Assembly: GCF_000247695.1 (NCBI RefSeq)
Contig: NW_004624795.1
Coordinates: 9,831,755-9,895,754 of the forward strand
Length of the DNA stretch: 64,000 nucleotides
Origin: Heterocephalus glaber
Taxonomy: Eukaryota; Chordata; Mammalia; Rodentia; Bathyergidae
Direction of reading: 5' to 3'
Under the pieces are notes generated by a model, which had not been told where the DNA came from, searched no databases, and worked only from the letters and a program-made list of their open reading frames with translations. The position numbers and the translations under genes are program-made. This document shows, piece after piece, positions 50,990 to 64,000 of the stretch (positions are counted from its first letter, which is position 1; every line of letters starts with the position of its first letter).

Positions 50990-51605
50990 CAGTCCTCCTG
51001 GATTCTCTGAATGTAGGGACTATCGATACTGATCCAAAGGTAGGCAGAAAACAGGCTGGGAAGACAAATGCTCTGGGGATAGATAGTTCCAACCCACAGT
51101 CTTTGTGTGCTTGCTAAAAGGTGTACATTTCTTGATAACCATGTTATTAAAACTTGATTAGTACATAAAAAGAAAAAATGATCGTTTCCAAGATCTATTC
51201 TGAGGGATAGATAAAACAATGAATGCTTCCACCTTGCAATAATCTTTTGGAAGCCACTGAATATCAAAGTGGGGTATAGAATTAAATAATATCCATAATC
51301 ATAAAAAAGGGTTAAAAATAGTTCCTCCTTTCCCAATTTCATATCTGTATGATGTGAAATTTTCATGGTTTAACTCAAGCAAAGCAACATATCCAGTGAA
51401 TCAATGTAAATTCAGATGTGGTGATGTGCTAGCTAGCTATTTAAAAGATCTTAAAATTTTAAAACAATGAAATAATTATTAAGATTTTTGAAAATTATTA
51501 ACTATCTTTTCATAAAATGCATTAAATATAATAAATTTAGTATTTCCACTATATGAATGCCAATTACTCCTACATTTCTCCAGTTTAATTCCATTACTAG
51601 AAATT
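50990..51605. other. No recognisable feature
   Basis: Right flank of the TLK2 retrocopy. Part of it could still be 3' UTR. The open frame at 50977-51366 (minus) has no motif. Confidence 0.4.
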
Positions 51606-51609
51606 CTTT

Positions 51610-51697
51610 TATGTGTGCATGTGTGTTGCTGGAGTCTGAACTCAGGGCCTTATTTGTGCCAGGAAATTGCTCTACCACTGAGCTATAACCTCAGCCT
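51610..51697 (-). mobile_element. ID-type SINE, old copy
   Basis: Antisense: gctggagtctgaactcaggg, then gctctaccactgagctataa and cctcagcc. It has the tRNA-like gctctaccactgagc block rather than the gcaccactgagc form of the younger copies. Near-matching flanks (tactagaaatt at about 51596 and taccagaaatt at about 51700) suggest a decayed target duplication. Confidence 0.85.
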
Positions 51698-51714
51698 AAT
51701 ACCAGAAATTTTTG

Positions 51715-52565
51715 TACATTTGTGTCTCATAAACAAAAGCTCACTGGACTCAATGATTTTTAAGAGAGCAAAGGAGCCCTGAGGATAAAGAGTTTAAGAA
51801 TTGCTACCATATTAGATATAAACTAGATCATGCTAGATTAGCTAAAACAATGTTATTGGCACAAGAACATCTAAGCATGTCAATGAAGATAATAGAGTCC
51901 AGAAATAGACTCATATATATGATAATTAAATGCTATGATAAAGTTTGCATTTTAAATTAGAAATTATATCAGACAAGGTCTTGACAAGAAACAGATGGCA
52001 CTGCCAAATGAAGTAATTGAAGAAATTTTAATAAAAGGACTGTTTTCAAGGGCATGAGAAGGGTTATGAAGAATTAGTCGGGATAGGGAAGCATCATTTT
52101 GTTGGAAATGATGAGAACCTTCACCATCTTATTCTGAAAGGCCAAAAGGAAGGGAATATAGAAACAAGATTGAACCAGTCCTGTCAAGCTGAAGGAGAGC
52201 TTCTAGGTAGGAAGTATGGCTTCCAGAGAAAAAGGAGCCATTCCCAAGCAGCAGGCCATTGGGGAGGCAGCCAGTGGAACAAGGTTACCTTTCTTCCCAT
52301 CCTTCTCTGATCTATTATGGGTGCTATGGCCAAACTAAACTGAAAGCCAGATAACTGCAGAGTAGGGAAGATGATAAAGATGGACAGAGGATATGGAGGG
52401 ACAAATAGAACATATCCATTTCTGCCTACCTTTTTTGTTTTTTGGCATCTTCTTCACCTAAATCTGTTTAGGCTTAGATCCTATTTTCATTTGAGGATGG
52501 AACATAGTTGGAAATTGTTAGTTTTATGATTCTGTGGGTTAAGTAACACCCAGTGCACTATGGAC
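51715..52565. other. No recognisable feature
   Basis: Nothing supported. Confidence 0.5.
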
Positions 52566-52569
52566 ATTT

Positions 52570-53200
<631 letters not shown>

Positions 53201-53204
53201 TGCA

Positions 53205-54185
53205 TCTAAAAGTGTTGTGAGGTTTTGAAATACAAATTAACTGGCTGGTGGGATATCAGCAGTTCCAACTTAAATAGTTCAGTTTTCTTCCATTTGGTTA
53301 ATTTAGCCACCACATGTTTGTCTAGTCTCAAGCTTCCAAAATGCACTGCTATTGTTTCCTGCTTTGTTCTTCATGTTTATGTTTTGATGTTTTTTTCCAA
53401 GCATCATTGTGATGGAATTTCAGAAGACTGAAGAGAAAGGCAGGCATCCAAATCCTCACCTGTAACCTGGAGCCATTGTTTGCTTTTAATTGTAAACCAT
53501 CCTGTACTGCTTTATAATTGCATGTTTTATTTTTAGTAGAAAACATATTACCCAGTAAATATTTTAAATATAAATGGTAATGTACAAATATGTAAACTTA
53601 TTGGTCCAGCATATTTGGCTGTGAGAGCCAGGACTCACATTTGAGTACCTAGTATATATCTGGCAGTGAAAAGCACTCTCAGGTGTAAAACCTGAAAAAC
53701 GTCTGTGTTGTTTGATTTCTTTAACTAAAAGCAGGTATTCAGATGTAATTAAATTAAAAATAATAGCAAAAGAAAATACATACAAATATAACAGATATAT
53801 ATATAAACAAATATGTACGTTTTGGCATTAATAAAGCTAGACTATTGGTGGAAATAGATTAATATTACTGCTGAACATATATTTTGAAAGAGAGGAAAAC
53901 AAACTGGTATTTAAAGCTCTGAAGAGCAAGCATATATTTTTCAAGAGCCATAATCCCCACAGAAAAATCTATGTGTGTGTATAAATGCCTGTGTGTAGTC
54001 CACATCAAAACATTTTCAACTCAAACAAAAATCAGATTGAGTAAAATTCACCCAGGATCCAAGGAACATAATATGTGGAAAATTTGAAGAGATTCTGATG
54101 GATACAAGAAGTTCAGACTATAAATTTAGTGTCAGTCAAGTATTAATTGCAAGACTTCAAAGCTCACGTATTAGTAAAGGCCCAA
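53205..54185. other. No recognisable feature
   Basis: AT-rich. Nothing supported. Confidence 0.5.
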
Positions 54186-54203
54186 TTAAAAGTGATTGGG
54201 TAG

Positions 54204-54305
54204 GATGGGGGATTTAGCTCAGTGGTTCTGCTGCCTGCTTTGCAAGCGCAAAGACCCAAGTTTGATCCCAGGTACAAAAATAAATAAATAAATAAATAAA
54301 TAAAT
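54204..54305 (+). mobile_element. ID-type SINE with (AAAT)n tail
   Basis: Reads gggggatttagctcagtggt, then aagtttgatcccaggtac and about seven AAAT units. A similar flank before and after (gtgattgggtag at about 54192, atgattaggtag at about 54307) looks like a diverged target duplication. Confidence 0.92.
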
Positions 54306-54319
54306 GAATGATTAGGTAG

Positions 54320-55000
54320 CATTATTGCATTGGCCTTTTTTTTTCTTTCCTTTTCCACTTCTGGACACTTACTGAGTATCAGTATGTACCAAACAGTGTA
54401 GTGGTGTTGAGATACAGAGAAGTCAATCTCTAATATACTGAACTTCCCAGTTCTGCTCTAGAACTTCTTTTATAGCTGTGAATGAACCAGCAGTGTCCTG
54501 CAACCCCTATGCCATGAATGAGTAGCTTCTATTAACCTCTTTGTCTGCTGTTCCACTTTCCATAGAAGACAGTTTCTCCAGGTATAATCCTTCCTGCCTC
54601 AGCTATGCAGCAGTTTATAACAGCTTGTTGTTTTCCTTACTATTGTTACCTCCTTCTGGCACTTCAATGATTTCTGTTCCTGCCATCTATTCCTCAAAAG
54701 TTGTCCCATACAAGATGAGTAAGACAACGCCGAATCTGTCTAGCCATGCTGTTCAGGGGGCATTTATGTACCTAAATGCTACAATTCCTAGAGTGACTTT
54801 CTGATTTACTCAAGCCCCCTTTGCAATTGAGCTGCCTCAGATCTTTCTTTAGGGCTGATCAAGATTTAACAAGTTCATACTAGCTTTACTTTTTAAAATG
54901 GAAAGTGTTTTTGGACATTTACCAAATTTTGACACTCTGAATTCACATCTCAGGTATCCCTTGCAGTTCTGTGTGGTCAAAAGGGAAAATGATGTAGTCC
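54320..55000. other. No recognisable feature
   Basis: The open frame at 54541-54804 shows no recognisable motif. Nothing supported. Confidence 0.5.
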
Positions 55001-55004
55001 ATGA

Positions 55005-55205
55005 AGAAGGTAGACCAGGTGGTCTGGGACGGAAGCCTTGCTATGGCACTTACTCACCGTGTTGTGTTAGGCAAGACACTCAGACTCTAGGAGTTTCAAG
55101 TTATTAATGCTCAACTCATAACACTTTTTAAAGAGATAGATGAGTTAACACATGTAAAATACTTACAACAGTGGTTGGACACAAACAGCACTATGTAAAT
55201 ATTAA
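55005..55205 (+). repeat. MIR remnant
   Basis: MIR order: gtagaccaggtggtctggga, gcacttactcaccgtgttgt, gaggttaaca-like gagttaacacatgtaaaata, acagcactatgtaaatatta. Confidence 0.65.
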
Positions 55206-55209
55206 CTAG

Positions 55210-56180
55210 GATTTCACTCATTCTACAAAGGAGACACTCAGAGGAATTTAAGTTGTTCAGGTTCAAAAAGCTAGTAAGCAGCATCATTCCAATTGATAGC
55301 TACATCTTTATTCGAATGGTTATCTATTTTTGGACATCTATATTATTCTGAACGTTGATGTCCCAAAATGTTCAGATAGACACCTGTATGTCTGAATCTT
55401 TATTTATACACGCCTACCCCCTTTCCTCACAGTATAAAAGCCATAGAAAATCATTTAGGATTTTCATGTGTATTACCAAAATATTTTTCTCTCCTCTCTC
55501 ACTGGTAAAGCATGAAGACAACCATTCACTTAAACTCCTCCCATTATTAGATAAAGCTCAGTTTTTACACCAGCATCCAGACTTTCAATTTTAATACTAT
55601 GTTGTTAAGGAGATAATATTCACTTTTTCTTTTCTGCTTCTGTCTTTGCTAATACTTATCAAGAATTAAATGTTATCCCCATTCATTTAGAAAAAGTAGA
55701 TAAACATTCCAAAGTATTGTCTCTGTTTCTTGGCATAGTGTGTACCATTTGCTATAAATTTATCGTATCGAGTATATTTTGGTTGGGATGACACTGAACC
55801 ACTGGGGTCAGTATTTCCATTCATTCAACTTTCACTCATGTAATATGGCTGTAAGTCATTTCTCAAACTTGGTCTCTTTCTTCTGAAGATAATAATTGGA
55901 AATTAAAGGTTTTCTAGATACATCTTTAAGGTAAATATTATTATTTGGAAGTTTGCTTTTTTTTCCCTAAAGATTACTTATTGAATTTTTCTAATTTAGC
56001 CATAGACAGGAATACTGTTTACAGTCTCTGAAGACCTTTTGTTCTGTCTGAGGTTATTGTGGAAGGCGAATTGGTAGCCAGAATGGAGAGAAGGTGTGGA
56101 GACAGAAGGAAAGAAAGATCGTACCAGTGGATTCTGTGTTGAATAGATGTTTGAAGACATTTGTGCAAAAAAACAAAACA
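55210..56180. other. No recognisable feature
   Basis: AT-rich. Nothing supported. Confidence 0.5.
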
Positions 56181-56184
56181 AAAC

Positions 56185-56272
56185 AAAGGAACATTATCAG
56201 ATGTACTGGATGTTGAACCCAGGACCTTACATATACCAGCACCCTACCACTGAGTTATACCTACTGCCTGAA
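56185..56272 (-). mobile_element. ID-type SINE, old copy
   Basis: Antisense: actggatgttgaacccagga, ccttacatataccagcaccc, taccactgagttatacctac. The A-rich aaaacaaaac just to the left lies on the wrong side for its own tail, so it may be unrelated. Confidence 0.75.
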
Positions 56273-56279
56273 ACAATAA

Positions 56280-58510
56280 ATTTTATGCCCACTATTTAGA
56301 AGTTGCTTAAGTCTCTGCAATTAAAACCAAATTTAAAATCAACCAGTTATAGGCTTGAGGGAGGAGTAAAATCTAGAAACTTTGTGACTCAGTTATCAGT
56401 TTTCAAGTCAATACTTCTAGGTTACTGACTCAATAAAATTCCTGCTAAGAAAGCTATGCCTTTAAACTCTGTTGCATGTAGAAACAGAATAAGTAAGTGT
56501 GTTAAATGACATTCGATGCACACAAATTGTGTATGTGGAATGCAGTGTGCCAGTACATGTTTAACAGTCAATTCTCTTAACAAAACAAAACAAAAAAGAT
56601 CTGGTTTTTGGCATTTGCCAATTTTTATGGTGTAAATTCTCGCGTGCTGCCCAATTTCAGCTACCTGCATGGTATCACTGAATGTTGAGGTGAAAAGGAT
56701 TGGGCACAATCTACTTTTACAGGAGCCAGCCCAAGCATACCAACATGGAGACTTCAAAACAAGTGGCAATGCATTACATTGTAAATGGAATCCATAACTC
56801 CAGCTGTCTGCAGCACTACACACAATTAAGCTAATATGTGCTGCCAGATATACAAAATGCTTAACAAAGACTGAAGAATAAATGTTCACGCTCATTCTGT
56901 TCCAGTTTACATGGTCAGTAGTGCCTGCTTCTACAATGTTTCCTCCTTGATCTGTAGAAAAGAAATGAAGATGGCCTTCTTGTGGCTGAAGAAAATAAAT
57001 TATTAACCCCTAGGGCCACAGAAAATAAATAGGAAGGCTTTGTTCAAGCTAAGGAAAATAAATTAAACATAAAAGATGCTATTTCAGGTCCAAAGATTTA
57101 TCATTTTTAAAGCTGGTTGAGGGCTAGACTAATATTGCAAAGTTCCAGAGAGTAGCTCTACCCTGCTTCCCTGAAAAACTCATTATACACCAAGATACAG
57201 CCATCTTCTGAATTGCAAAAAAAATGCTGGCTGTGGCCTGGTAGTTCATCCCTCGTCCTATTCTTCAAGAAATAAATTGCCTTCCTCCTTTATGGAATAT
57301 TATGCCTCTGTTCTGTTTCCTTTCTGACCTGTTTTGCATGTAAGCAGTAAATTGTCCTGTTTCAGCTCGGAGACAACTTGTCAGAGAATATATCCAAAGT
57401 CATCTTTCTCAGTTCCCACACAGTCTTTTCTACAAGAGATTCTGAAGTGCTGGGGCTCCAATCACTACCTATGTATGATTTACCATTATTTCAGTGCCTG
57501 ACTTGTGTGCAGAATAATTTATGCTTAAATTATTATTTTATATGGCAGTACTTACGTGGTGCCTATGAAAACAAACAAATGACTAAATCTGAAAGAATAC
57601 ATTATGTGTGGATCTGTAAAAGGGTTTATTTCATTATTACCCCCTGTTAAATATTTCTCATTTATTATCTAGTAACTAGAGAATAAATGGACAAACTTTA
57701 GGAAAAACTTCAACCTTCTATTTTAGGAGCACAAAATTCTAAGAAATTGACAAGGGTAAATATAAGTCAAAACCAGCTCTTTGACCTTGGAGTGTAACCT
57801 TAGCCAATGTATCTCATAGATGTGAGATTTAGTTTCTTCATATTTCACATAAAACTGCCATTTGCGAAGAGTCTCTATGTGTGAAGCTCTGCTCTGTATG
57901 TGCGGTTTGAATCACATGATCTAAATGTATGAACTTGTCAGCAGCACCTCAGAGAACTAATAGCAGTTTAATGAGGTATAAGTGCCATCTGTGGGCACCC
58001 TAGACTGAAGAGTTTTACAGTATATGATCCTCAACATCTTTTGCTTATTACTTGGTAAGTCCTCAGCTCTGAGTACTGAATCTCAGTGCCCAGGATAAAG
58101 CCCAGGAATTTACTCCTCATCTTTATCTACCCAGATGATTCTCTGAATACTGAAATTTGATGAATGGTTATCTGGAGATTAATTGTTTGCAGATCTTAAT
58201 AACTTTCAAAGGTCCAAATAAGCCCGCACTCTGACCAACAAGTGCTTATGCGGCATTGTTTCAAAAGTAGCCCCTCCAAGACTGTCCTACATCTGCTATT
58301 CAGTATTTTTCCCCTTTCCAAAGACTTTCTGTAGGCTAACTTTGATTTTTTCCAGAAGGTCTTTAATCAAGGATGTCAGAGGCACTGCCCCATAAAGTTA
58401 AACTGGTTGTCTGGAGGATGGTTCGTACCTCTTTGGTTCTTTGTTATCAAACTTCTGGCCTGATACTTTTGAACTCACATGATGAATTCAACTCACATGT
58501 GCCTTCTTCC
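56280..58510. other. No recognisable feature
   Basis: Short MIR-like words at 57775-57860 (gaccttggagtgtaacctta) are too weak to call. The minus-strand open frame at 56422-56895 (157 codons) has cysteine and aromatic residues but no family I can recognise, and is probably chance. Confidence 0.45.
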
Positions 58511-58514
58511 TCAT

Positions 58515-58665
58515 AACAAGACTTCAAACAAGTTAGCAGAATCTTTAAAGTCCAGTTTTCCTCAATGGTAAAAAGGAGATAATGACATCTACCTTGCAGG
58601 GTTATTGTGAGAATTAAATATTATATATGAAAAGCAGAAGGTACTCAGTGAAAGCTTGAAGATGA
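58515..58665 (+). repeat. MIR remnant (3' half)
   Basis: Typical end of MIR: ttttcctcaatggtaaaaag, gagataatgacatctacctt, gcagggttattgtgagaatt, aggtactcagtgaaagc. Confidence 0.7.
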
Positions 58666-58669
58666 TTTT

Positions 58670-59780
58670 CTTCTTGAAGACATATCAGGAGTGGCTGTTG
58701 CCTAAATTCTAAGTCATCAAAAGAAGCCTAGATTTTGAGGTTGGGAAAATTTAATTGAAAATTTAATTGAAACTGCCCACTTCAACAACACACTCAGTTA
58801 AATACAAAGGTGACATCCATCAGCAAGAAGACATTGAGCCCAAATTTTCTCAAATTATAAATTTTCTTGCAAAAAAAGAATCAGTATTAGTATAATCCCT
58901 ATTATTCCATCTCAGTCTTAGAATATACCTGAATGACCTGCAGTTCTTACATGTCCATCCTGGCTATAAGCAAGTGAATAGATGCTTACTCCATTTGGTG
59001 TTCTGAAGGAAGAAATTATGTAGAGCAACCTCTTGTAGATATATTTGTGTGTTTACATAGGCATGTGTCCTCCTCCATGTGAAATTGGTTACACTGTAGT
59101 CAACATACTGAATACTATATTATAAGTACATCTTAACTACTTTCAAATCCATCTTTAAATTTTTAAAAATAGCATAAATATATTATTATCATCATAATAT
59201 ATGTTGTCACAGGTATGTATATTTAATAAAGTATTATTTAGCAAAAGGTCATTTTAATGAACAGCCTCATGTAACTGGAACAAATCCAAGAATTAAATAT
59301 TAGACACATGAATACACATGTTCATACTTGTGCAACCTTGCAGGAACAACTGCAAAAACACTGTAATAGATCTCTTAAAGCCTATACATTTAACTCCATG
59401 CAGTCTACTATAGAGAATCCCAACTTCAGAACTCAATCATTCTCATTTTGAGGTTTCCTGCTAATAGCAGATTAATAGGGGTAGAGGCTGCTAGCATGCG
59501 GTACATTGTCAAAAGAAAGAAACGATAATAGTTTATGCACTGCTCAGTGATGAGGCAGAAGAATGCTCAGACATCAGGCACCAATAACTTGAACAATGCA
59601 ATAGTTAGGACCATTTCACCAAAGGGCTATAGATACTTCAGAAGTCCCTGAGGAACTGAGACTGTTAGTATACCATACAGTACCCAATGGCTGCACTGTT
59701 GACTGCATTATCCAGAAAGGATAGACCATCCATAATATTCTTTATTGAAGAAAGCAGGGAGGTCGGTACTACTTGGAATC
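58670..59780. other. No recognisable feature
   Basis: AT-rich. Nothing supported. Confidence 0.5.
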
Positions 59781-59790
59781 ATAATTCTTT

Positions 59791-59882
59791 ATTTTTCCTT
59801 TCTGCTGTGTTGCTAGGGCTTGAATCCAGAGCCTTATGCATGCTAGGCAACTGAACTACAACTGACCTATGCCCAAGCCCTG
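59791..59882 (-). mobile_element. ID-type SINE, old copy
   Basis: Antisense: gctagggcttgaatccagag, ccttatgcatgctaggcaac, ctgacctatgcccaagccc. The direct repeat taattcttt (59782-59790 and 59883-59891) brackets it. Confidence 0.88.
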
Positions 59883-59907
59883 TAATTCTTTAAATTTAAA
59901 ACAATAG

Positions 59908-59991
59908 GAGCTGGGAATATAGTTCAGTGGTCCAGTGCTTGCCTAGCATGCATGAGGCCCTGGGTATAAGCACCAGCAGTACAGAAAATGA

Positions 59992-60030
<39 letters not shown>

Positions 60031-60032
60031 AA
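59908..60032 (+). mobile_element. ID-type SINE with (AAAT)n tail
   Basis: Reads ggagctgggaatatagttca, then gcttgcctagcatgcatgag and gccctgggtataagcaccag, the tRNA-like form with gcttgcctagcatgc, then AAAT repeats (59991-60032). It sits 25 bases from the previous, oppositely oriented copy. Confidence 0.9.
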
Positions 60033-60034
60033 TT

Positions 60035-62780
60035 CAGTACCTGAAGGATTACTATTCTGGAGTTTCACGTAAAGTAGATTATTATTTTTAGACACGAAGT
60101 TAAATAAGAGGGCCACATCTTGATTACAATCTAATCAATGTGTGTCGTTGTGCCTACTTGGTTCTATAGATGCATTTCATCACTGAGCTTTGTGAAGAGA
60201 ACAGTGTGGTACTTGAGATCTGTAAGACACAAACTCTTTCTGATATGCTATAGCAGCTCTTGAAAACATGTATGCAGAAACCCAATGGTATAGGAATACC
60301 GTTTTGATATGTTATTTAAATCCCCCCAAAACATAAGAATAGCTCATGCCTGCTACATAAGCACAACACTTTTATGTAAATATTCCAACACAGAGGCTTA
60401 AAAATTACATAAGTACAAGCAACTTCCAGAAAAGGTTCTTAGATTTGCTTACTGGGGAATAAACAACTGTCAACAATAACCATGATTTTCCTTCTGCAAA
60501 AGTATTAGGAATTCTCAAAAACTGGCCAGAGAAATCAGTTGGTAAGAGTGTAAATAAAGACTTTAATCATGCATAGTCAGAAACCATATTTGAGAATCAT
60601 ACATTTCCATGCGACCTAATTTTAGGCCTCCCAAACAAACTGTAGTTGTTACACTATTATAAAAGTCTTAAAAGATTTTAAAACTTTTTGACTTAGCTAC
60701 AGATCAATAAAATTAATCAGTCTTTTCCTGTGTTGATAAAAGACTGATATCCATTTCACTTTTTAAGACATCATTAGAATTTCACATAGATATTTAATTC
60801 TTGCATATCTCATTAAAACCAAATTTTTCTACTAGTTACAAAACAAAATTATAGAAGTATATATGTGTATACATATACATTGAAGAATTAATTTTGATAA
60901 TCCCTATATGTAAATTACTAGCTTTTAAGATAGCAGCACAATTTAGATTAATTCAGATCATATAAATAAAATTTTAAATCCTAGATGTTTGTTTTATTGC
61001 TCCTCCCCCCAGAAATATATTATACAATATTTTTCTCCGTGTCATAGTAGGGCTTTCGTTAAAAGTGTTTTAAATATCATATTTTGTTCCATCTGCTATC
61101 CACTTACTAGTGTAGTACTTACATTGTTTCCAAAAGGACAAAAAAAATCATAGCTCCTGTAGAAAATACAGTGCTAAATGAGGTATTAATAATGGTTATT
61201 GATGATATGGTGGCATTAGCTAGTCGAACTATTCACAGGCACATATTTCGCATATTAAAAATGTCTCTTGATGAACCAGGAGCCGTGGAGGAGCACATAG
61301 TTCAGAAGAGGGGAACAGTATTTAAGTGAGATAAGGGGGAAACTGTGGCTCTGAGGGCATGCTCTGGGCCCACAGGTCTGGATTCTCACCCCTGCTACAC
61401 CACTCTGCCACCCTGTGTGCAGTCACTATCACTGGGCAGATGAGCAAACTGCTTTGAGCCCACTGCTGCAAAAATTTACCACCATAAACCTCTTAGCAAG
61501 TTCCTTCCTTGTGGAAAATGCTCACTATTATTACATGCCAGGGCTATTATTATTTTCATTTGCTCTGCTAATTTAGGCAAACTCTGAGATCCACAGAGTA
61601 TGTGGGTTTTCTTAATGCTCTCTTAGGGTCCACCAGAGATCCTAGGGAAGGGAGGGAAGAAAACCTCATCACCTTATAGGTCATTACCTTATAGAGAGCA
61701 CTTCAACGCATGGATCAATCATTAACATTGTGCAGAGAAGAGAGAGAGAGAGAAGAACCTGGAGTGTGGATGGAGGGAAAGGGGCCTAATGACAGAAGAT
61801 GGGGACAGTGGCTCAATCTGTTTTTGAAGGAGAAGTAGAAGATCATTAGGGAGAGAAAAAGGTTTAAAGAACATGACAATGTTAAGCATTTGCTTAGGCA
61901 AATGATGACTGACAGGCCTAGGAAAGCTGGGTCTGCAAAACCTGCTCTATCAACCTGGGAAAGGCCTGAAGCTCACCAGCCAAGAGGTCTATATCAGACT
62001 TCTGAGATTATTCCACCCCATGCTAGAGAGAGTAACCCCCAGATATACAATTATGCAGTTAAAACGCACCTTGATGCCTGATTTCAAAAGTCTAGAATCA
62101 ACCCCTTTAATTTCTCTATTCATATTTTTAGGTAGGAAAGACATTGTCTCTACTAAAGGGGGACATTATTACATTATTACATCAGGAGAAACCACATGCC
62201 ATTCTTCTCTAAGTCCTGTGAATTCCAGTGAAATACAATTTTATTAGCATTAAGACAGAAGAGCAAACTAAGCTTGAAAATACACTTCCTTCTGAATTAG
62301 AGTGAAGGTTTCACCTTTTGTTACAGCTCTTCATCTTCAGTATTGCATGATGCAATGAAAATATTTTAGGTTCAAGAGCCTCAGTTCAGGCTGCTTGCCC
62401 AGATAGTAAAGCTGTTAGACCTCAATTGATAGACCCCAAGCATTCATTCATCCAGCTATTCACATTCAAATACCTATCACACACTATCAGGAATTATGGA
62501 GAAACAAACACATTCCAGTAAGAGATGTGCCATCAAAAATGTTAGAACTTACATTATTAATCATAATGATAATGCTAACATTACTGAGTACACATGGTGT
62601 CAGATACTATGCACCATACACAGATAGATAGATAGATGGATAGATAGATAGATAGATATGAACCAGAGAAGATCTCAAGCTTTGGGAAGTAGAAAAGAAA
62701 AGCAGAGAAAGAGATTTGTAAAGGGTAATGGTATAATTATGGATCAGATTCAAAGTTAACTCTGAGGCAATTAAGCAATA
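60035..62780. other. Mostly unassigned
   Basis: AT-rich sequence to about 61240, then a less AT-rich part to about 62060 with a short GA run at 61741-61754. Open frames at 61890-62247 lack motifs. A (GATA)n microsatellite lies at 62622-62659. No gene recognised. Confidence 0.45.
62622..62659. repeat. (GATA)n microsatellite
   Basis: Repeated agat units with one gatgga interruption. Confidence 0.95.
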
Positions 62781-62785
62781 ACATT

Positions 62786-62862
62786 TTTTTGTTTTTTCTC
62801 TTCTGTGTTACTGGGGATTGAAGCCATGGCCTCACAATGCTACTCTATACGCCCAGCTCCAA
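62786..62862 (-). mobile_element. ID-type SINE, truncated
   Basis: Antisense: T-rich tail, tgtgttactggggattgaag, ccatggcctcacaatgctac, then tacgcccagctcc. The middle is shortened compared with a complete ID unit. Confidence 0.75.
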
Positions 62863-62919
62863 ATCATGCACTTATTTGGGAGGAGGCTTGAGAGTGCCAG
62901 GTCTTGGGATGAAGAAGGG

Positions 62920-62955
62920 CTTCAAAGTGTGGTATGACTTCAAAGTGTGGTATGA
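62920..62955. repeat. 18-bp perfect tandem duplication
   Basis: The unit cttcaaagtgtggtatga occurs at 62920-62937 and 62938-62955. Confidence 0.95.
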
Positions 62956-64000
62956 CTTAGGCATTTTCGATGTGGTCAAGTCCAAAGGGGAAATCTAAGC
63001 CAAGGGAACAATGCAGCCAAAGAGATAGGGCTCTGACCCAGCATCAGGTAATGTAGACAATACACACTTCAGCATTACCAGGCCATTGATGAAGAATCAG
63101 GGAAGTGGCAGGAAATATTAGAAAAGTCAACCTGAACCAGCATCAGTACAACTGGAAGTCTCATCAAAGCTATACTTAACTGAAACACATAACCTACTCT
63201 GTTTGGAACATTGACGTTTAACTAGATTCAGGGACATTTTCCAGATATAGATATATAGATATGTATCATCTAGACATATGGTAAGCAACCGTGCTATACA
63301 TCAGTTTGTAAGCATACATTCAGCAAGTGCCCTGTACCTAATAAACTCACCTGATTAACTCCTGTATTTCATTCTTTCTGTGAGGGCCACTGGCTGATGC
63401 TCAGGACACACTGAATACTGTACATACATACATCTCACAGGCAGTTCTATACTCAGTGTACTGATGTTGAATTAGTATAAGAAGGATGAGGTGAAATATT
63501 TTGGGGAAATCATGAACATCTGAAAGAATTCTGCACTCAACTTCATTTGCATCTGTTTTAAGTTCTCACTCCCTTTTAATAACATCAAGACCGTAGATTA
63601 TGAAAGATGAATTATTGATGTGCTTTACAGAAAAAGAAAACAAAGAACTTTGTTACATATAAAATACTCAAAGAAAAGCCCTTGACCCCATGTCAAAGGA
63701 CTTATAAATGGATGAAAATTTATATTCTTTTGATTAAAATAAAGCAATATGATGTCTATGTATAATTTTATAAGATTCTCTGCTTTTACTTACTTTTGAA
63801 TTAACAAAAACTATTTCAGTCATTCATTATTTATTCATGCACTTATTAAATTGACAACAAGTGACTCTTCCATGCCAGTCAATGCAGGGACTACGTGTCT
63901 ATATACATATACCCTGTCTAAAAAACATAGAAAACCAACACCTGTTTAAAAAGATAGGGAAGATTCTAAGTCAGATGGGATACTTTACTTCCTAACAAGA
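62956..64000. other. No recognisable feature
   Basis: AT-rich to the right edge. No supported gene or repeat. Confidence 0.5.

Noticed and set aside
56422..56895. 157-codon minus-strand frame with several cysteines
   Set aside because: No known domain, no homologous neighbour, no transcription signal visible; length is possible by chance in 64 kb of six frames.

Overview
The window looks like rodent nuclear DNA from a gene-poor, AT-rich stretch. I found no intact protein-coding gene and no CRISPR array, operon, rRNA or functional tRNA gene. The case for a rodent rests on many tRNA-derived ID-type SINEs (A box near tagctcagtgg, B box near gttcgatcc), composite B1+ID SINEs at 12946-13205 and 30116-30336, a monomeric antisense B1/Alu-like copy at 22262-22398, and an L1 near the left edge. 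B1+ID composites (the B1-dID type) are known from non-murid rodents such as squirrel, dormouse and beaver relatives. I cannot fix the species.

Layout. Positions 1-3425 hold a degenerate minus-strand L1: a 5' region with a 40-bp tandem repeat, ORF1 at 3239-2184, and ORF2 from 2148 off the left edge, interrupted by an ID SINE with a 9-bp target duplication. Positions 4000-5560 carry four more ID SINEs, one next to a 190-bp pyrimidine tract. Positions 6118-7970 are a broken hAT (ZBED/Buster-like) transposase gene with a BED-finger remnant. From 8.8 to 46 kb the window is mostly old repeats (L2, MIR, MaLR-like LTRs, L1M, a Tigger-like element, a MER5A-like element) and sequence I cannot assign. 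This stretch includes four C-terminal mariner transposase remnants, two of them head to head at 17030-17600.

The clearest gene-derived feature is at 47798 to about 50985: an intronless, 5'-truncated retrocopy of TLK2 (tousled-like kinase 2), with a stop codon, several frameshifts, and an ID SINE inside the kinase domain flanked by a perfect 15-bp target duplication. A second processed pseudogene, of HNRNPA1, lies on the minus strand at about 52570-53200. From 53.2 kb to the right edge there are more SINEs, MIR remnants and microsatellites, and no gene I can recognise.

Nothing here forms a pathway or operon. The window records layered retrotransposition: L1 machinery (or its ancestors) is the presumed source of the SINE copies and the two processed pseudogenes, and older DNA transposons lie among them. 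I looked for a novel system and did not find one. The items most worth checking are the TLK2 retrocopy with its SINE-capped open frame, the hAT/ZBED relic, the inverted mariner pair and the L1 5' tandem repeat.
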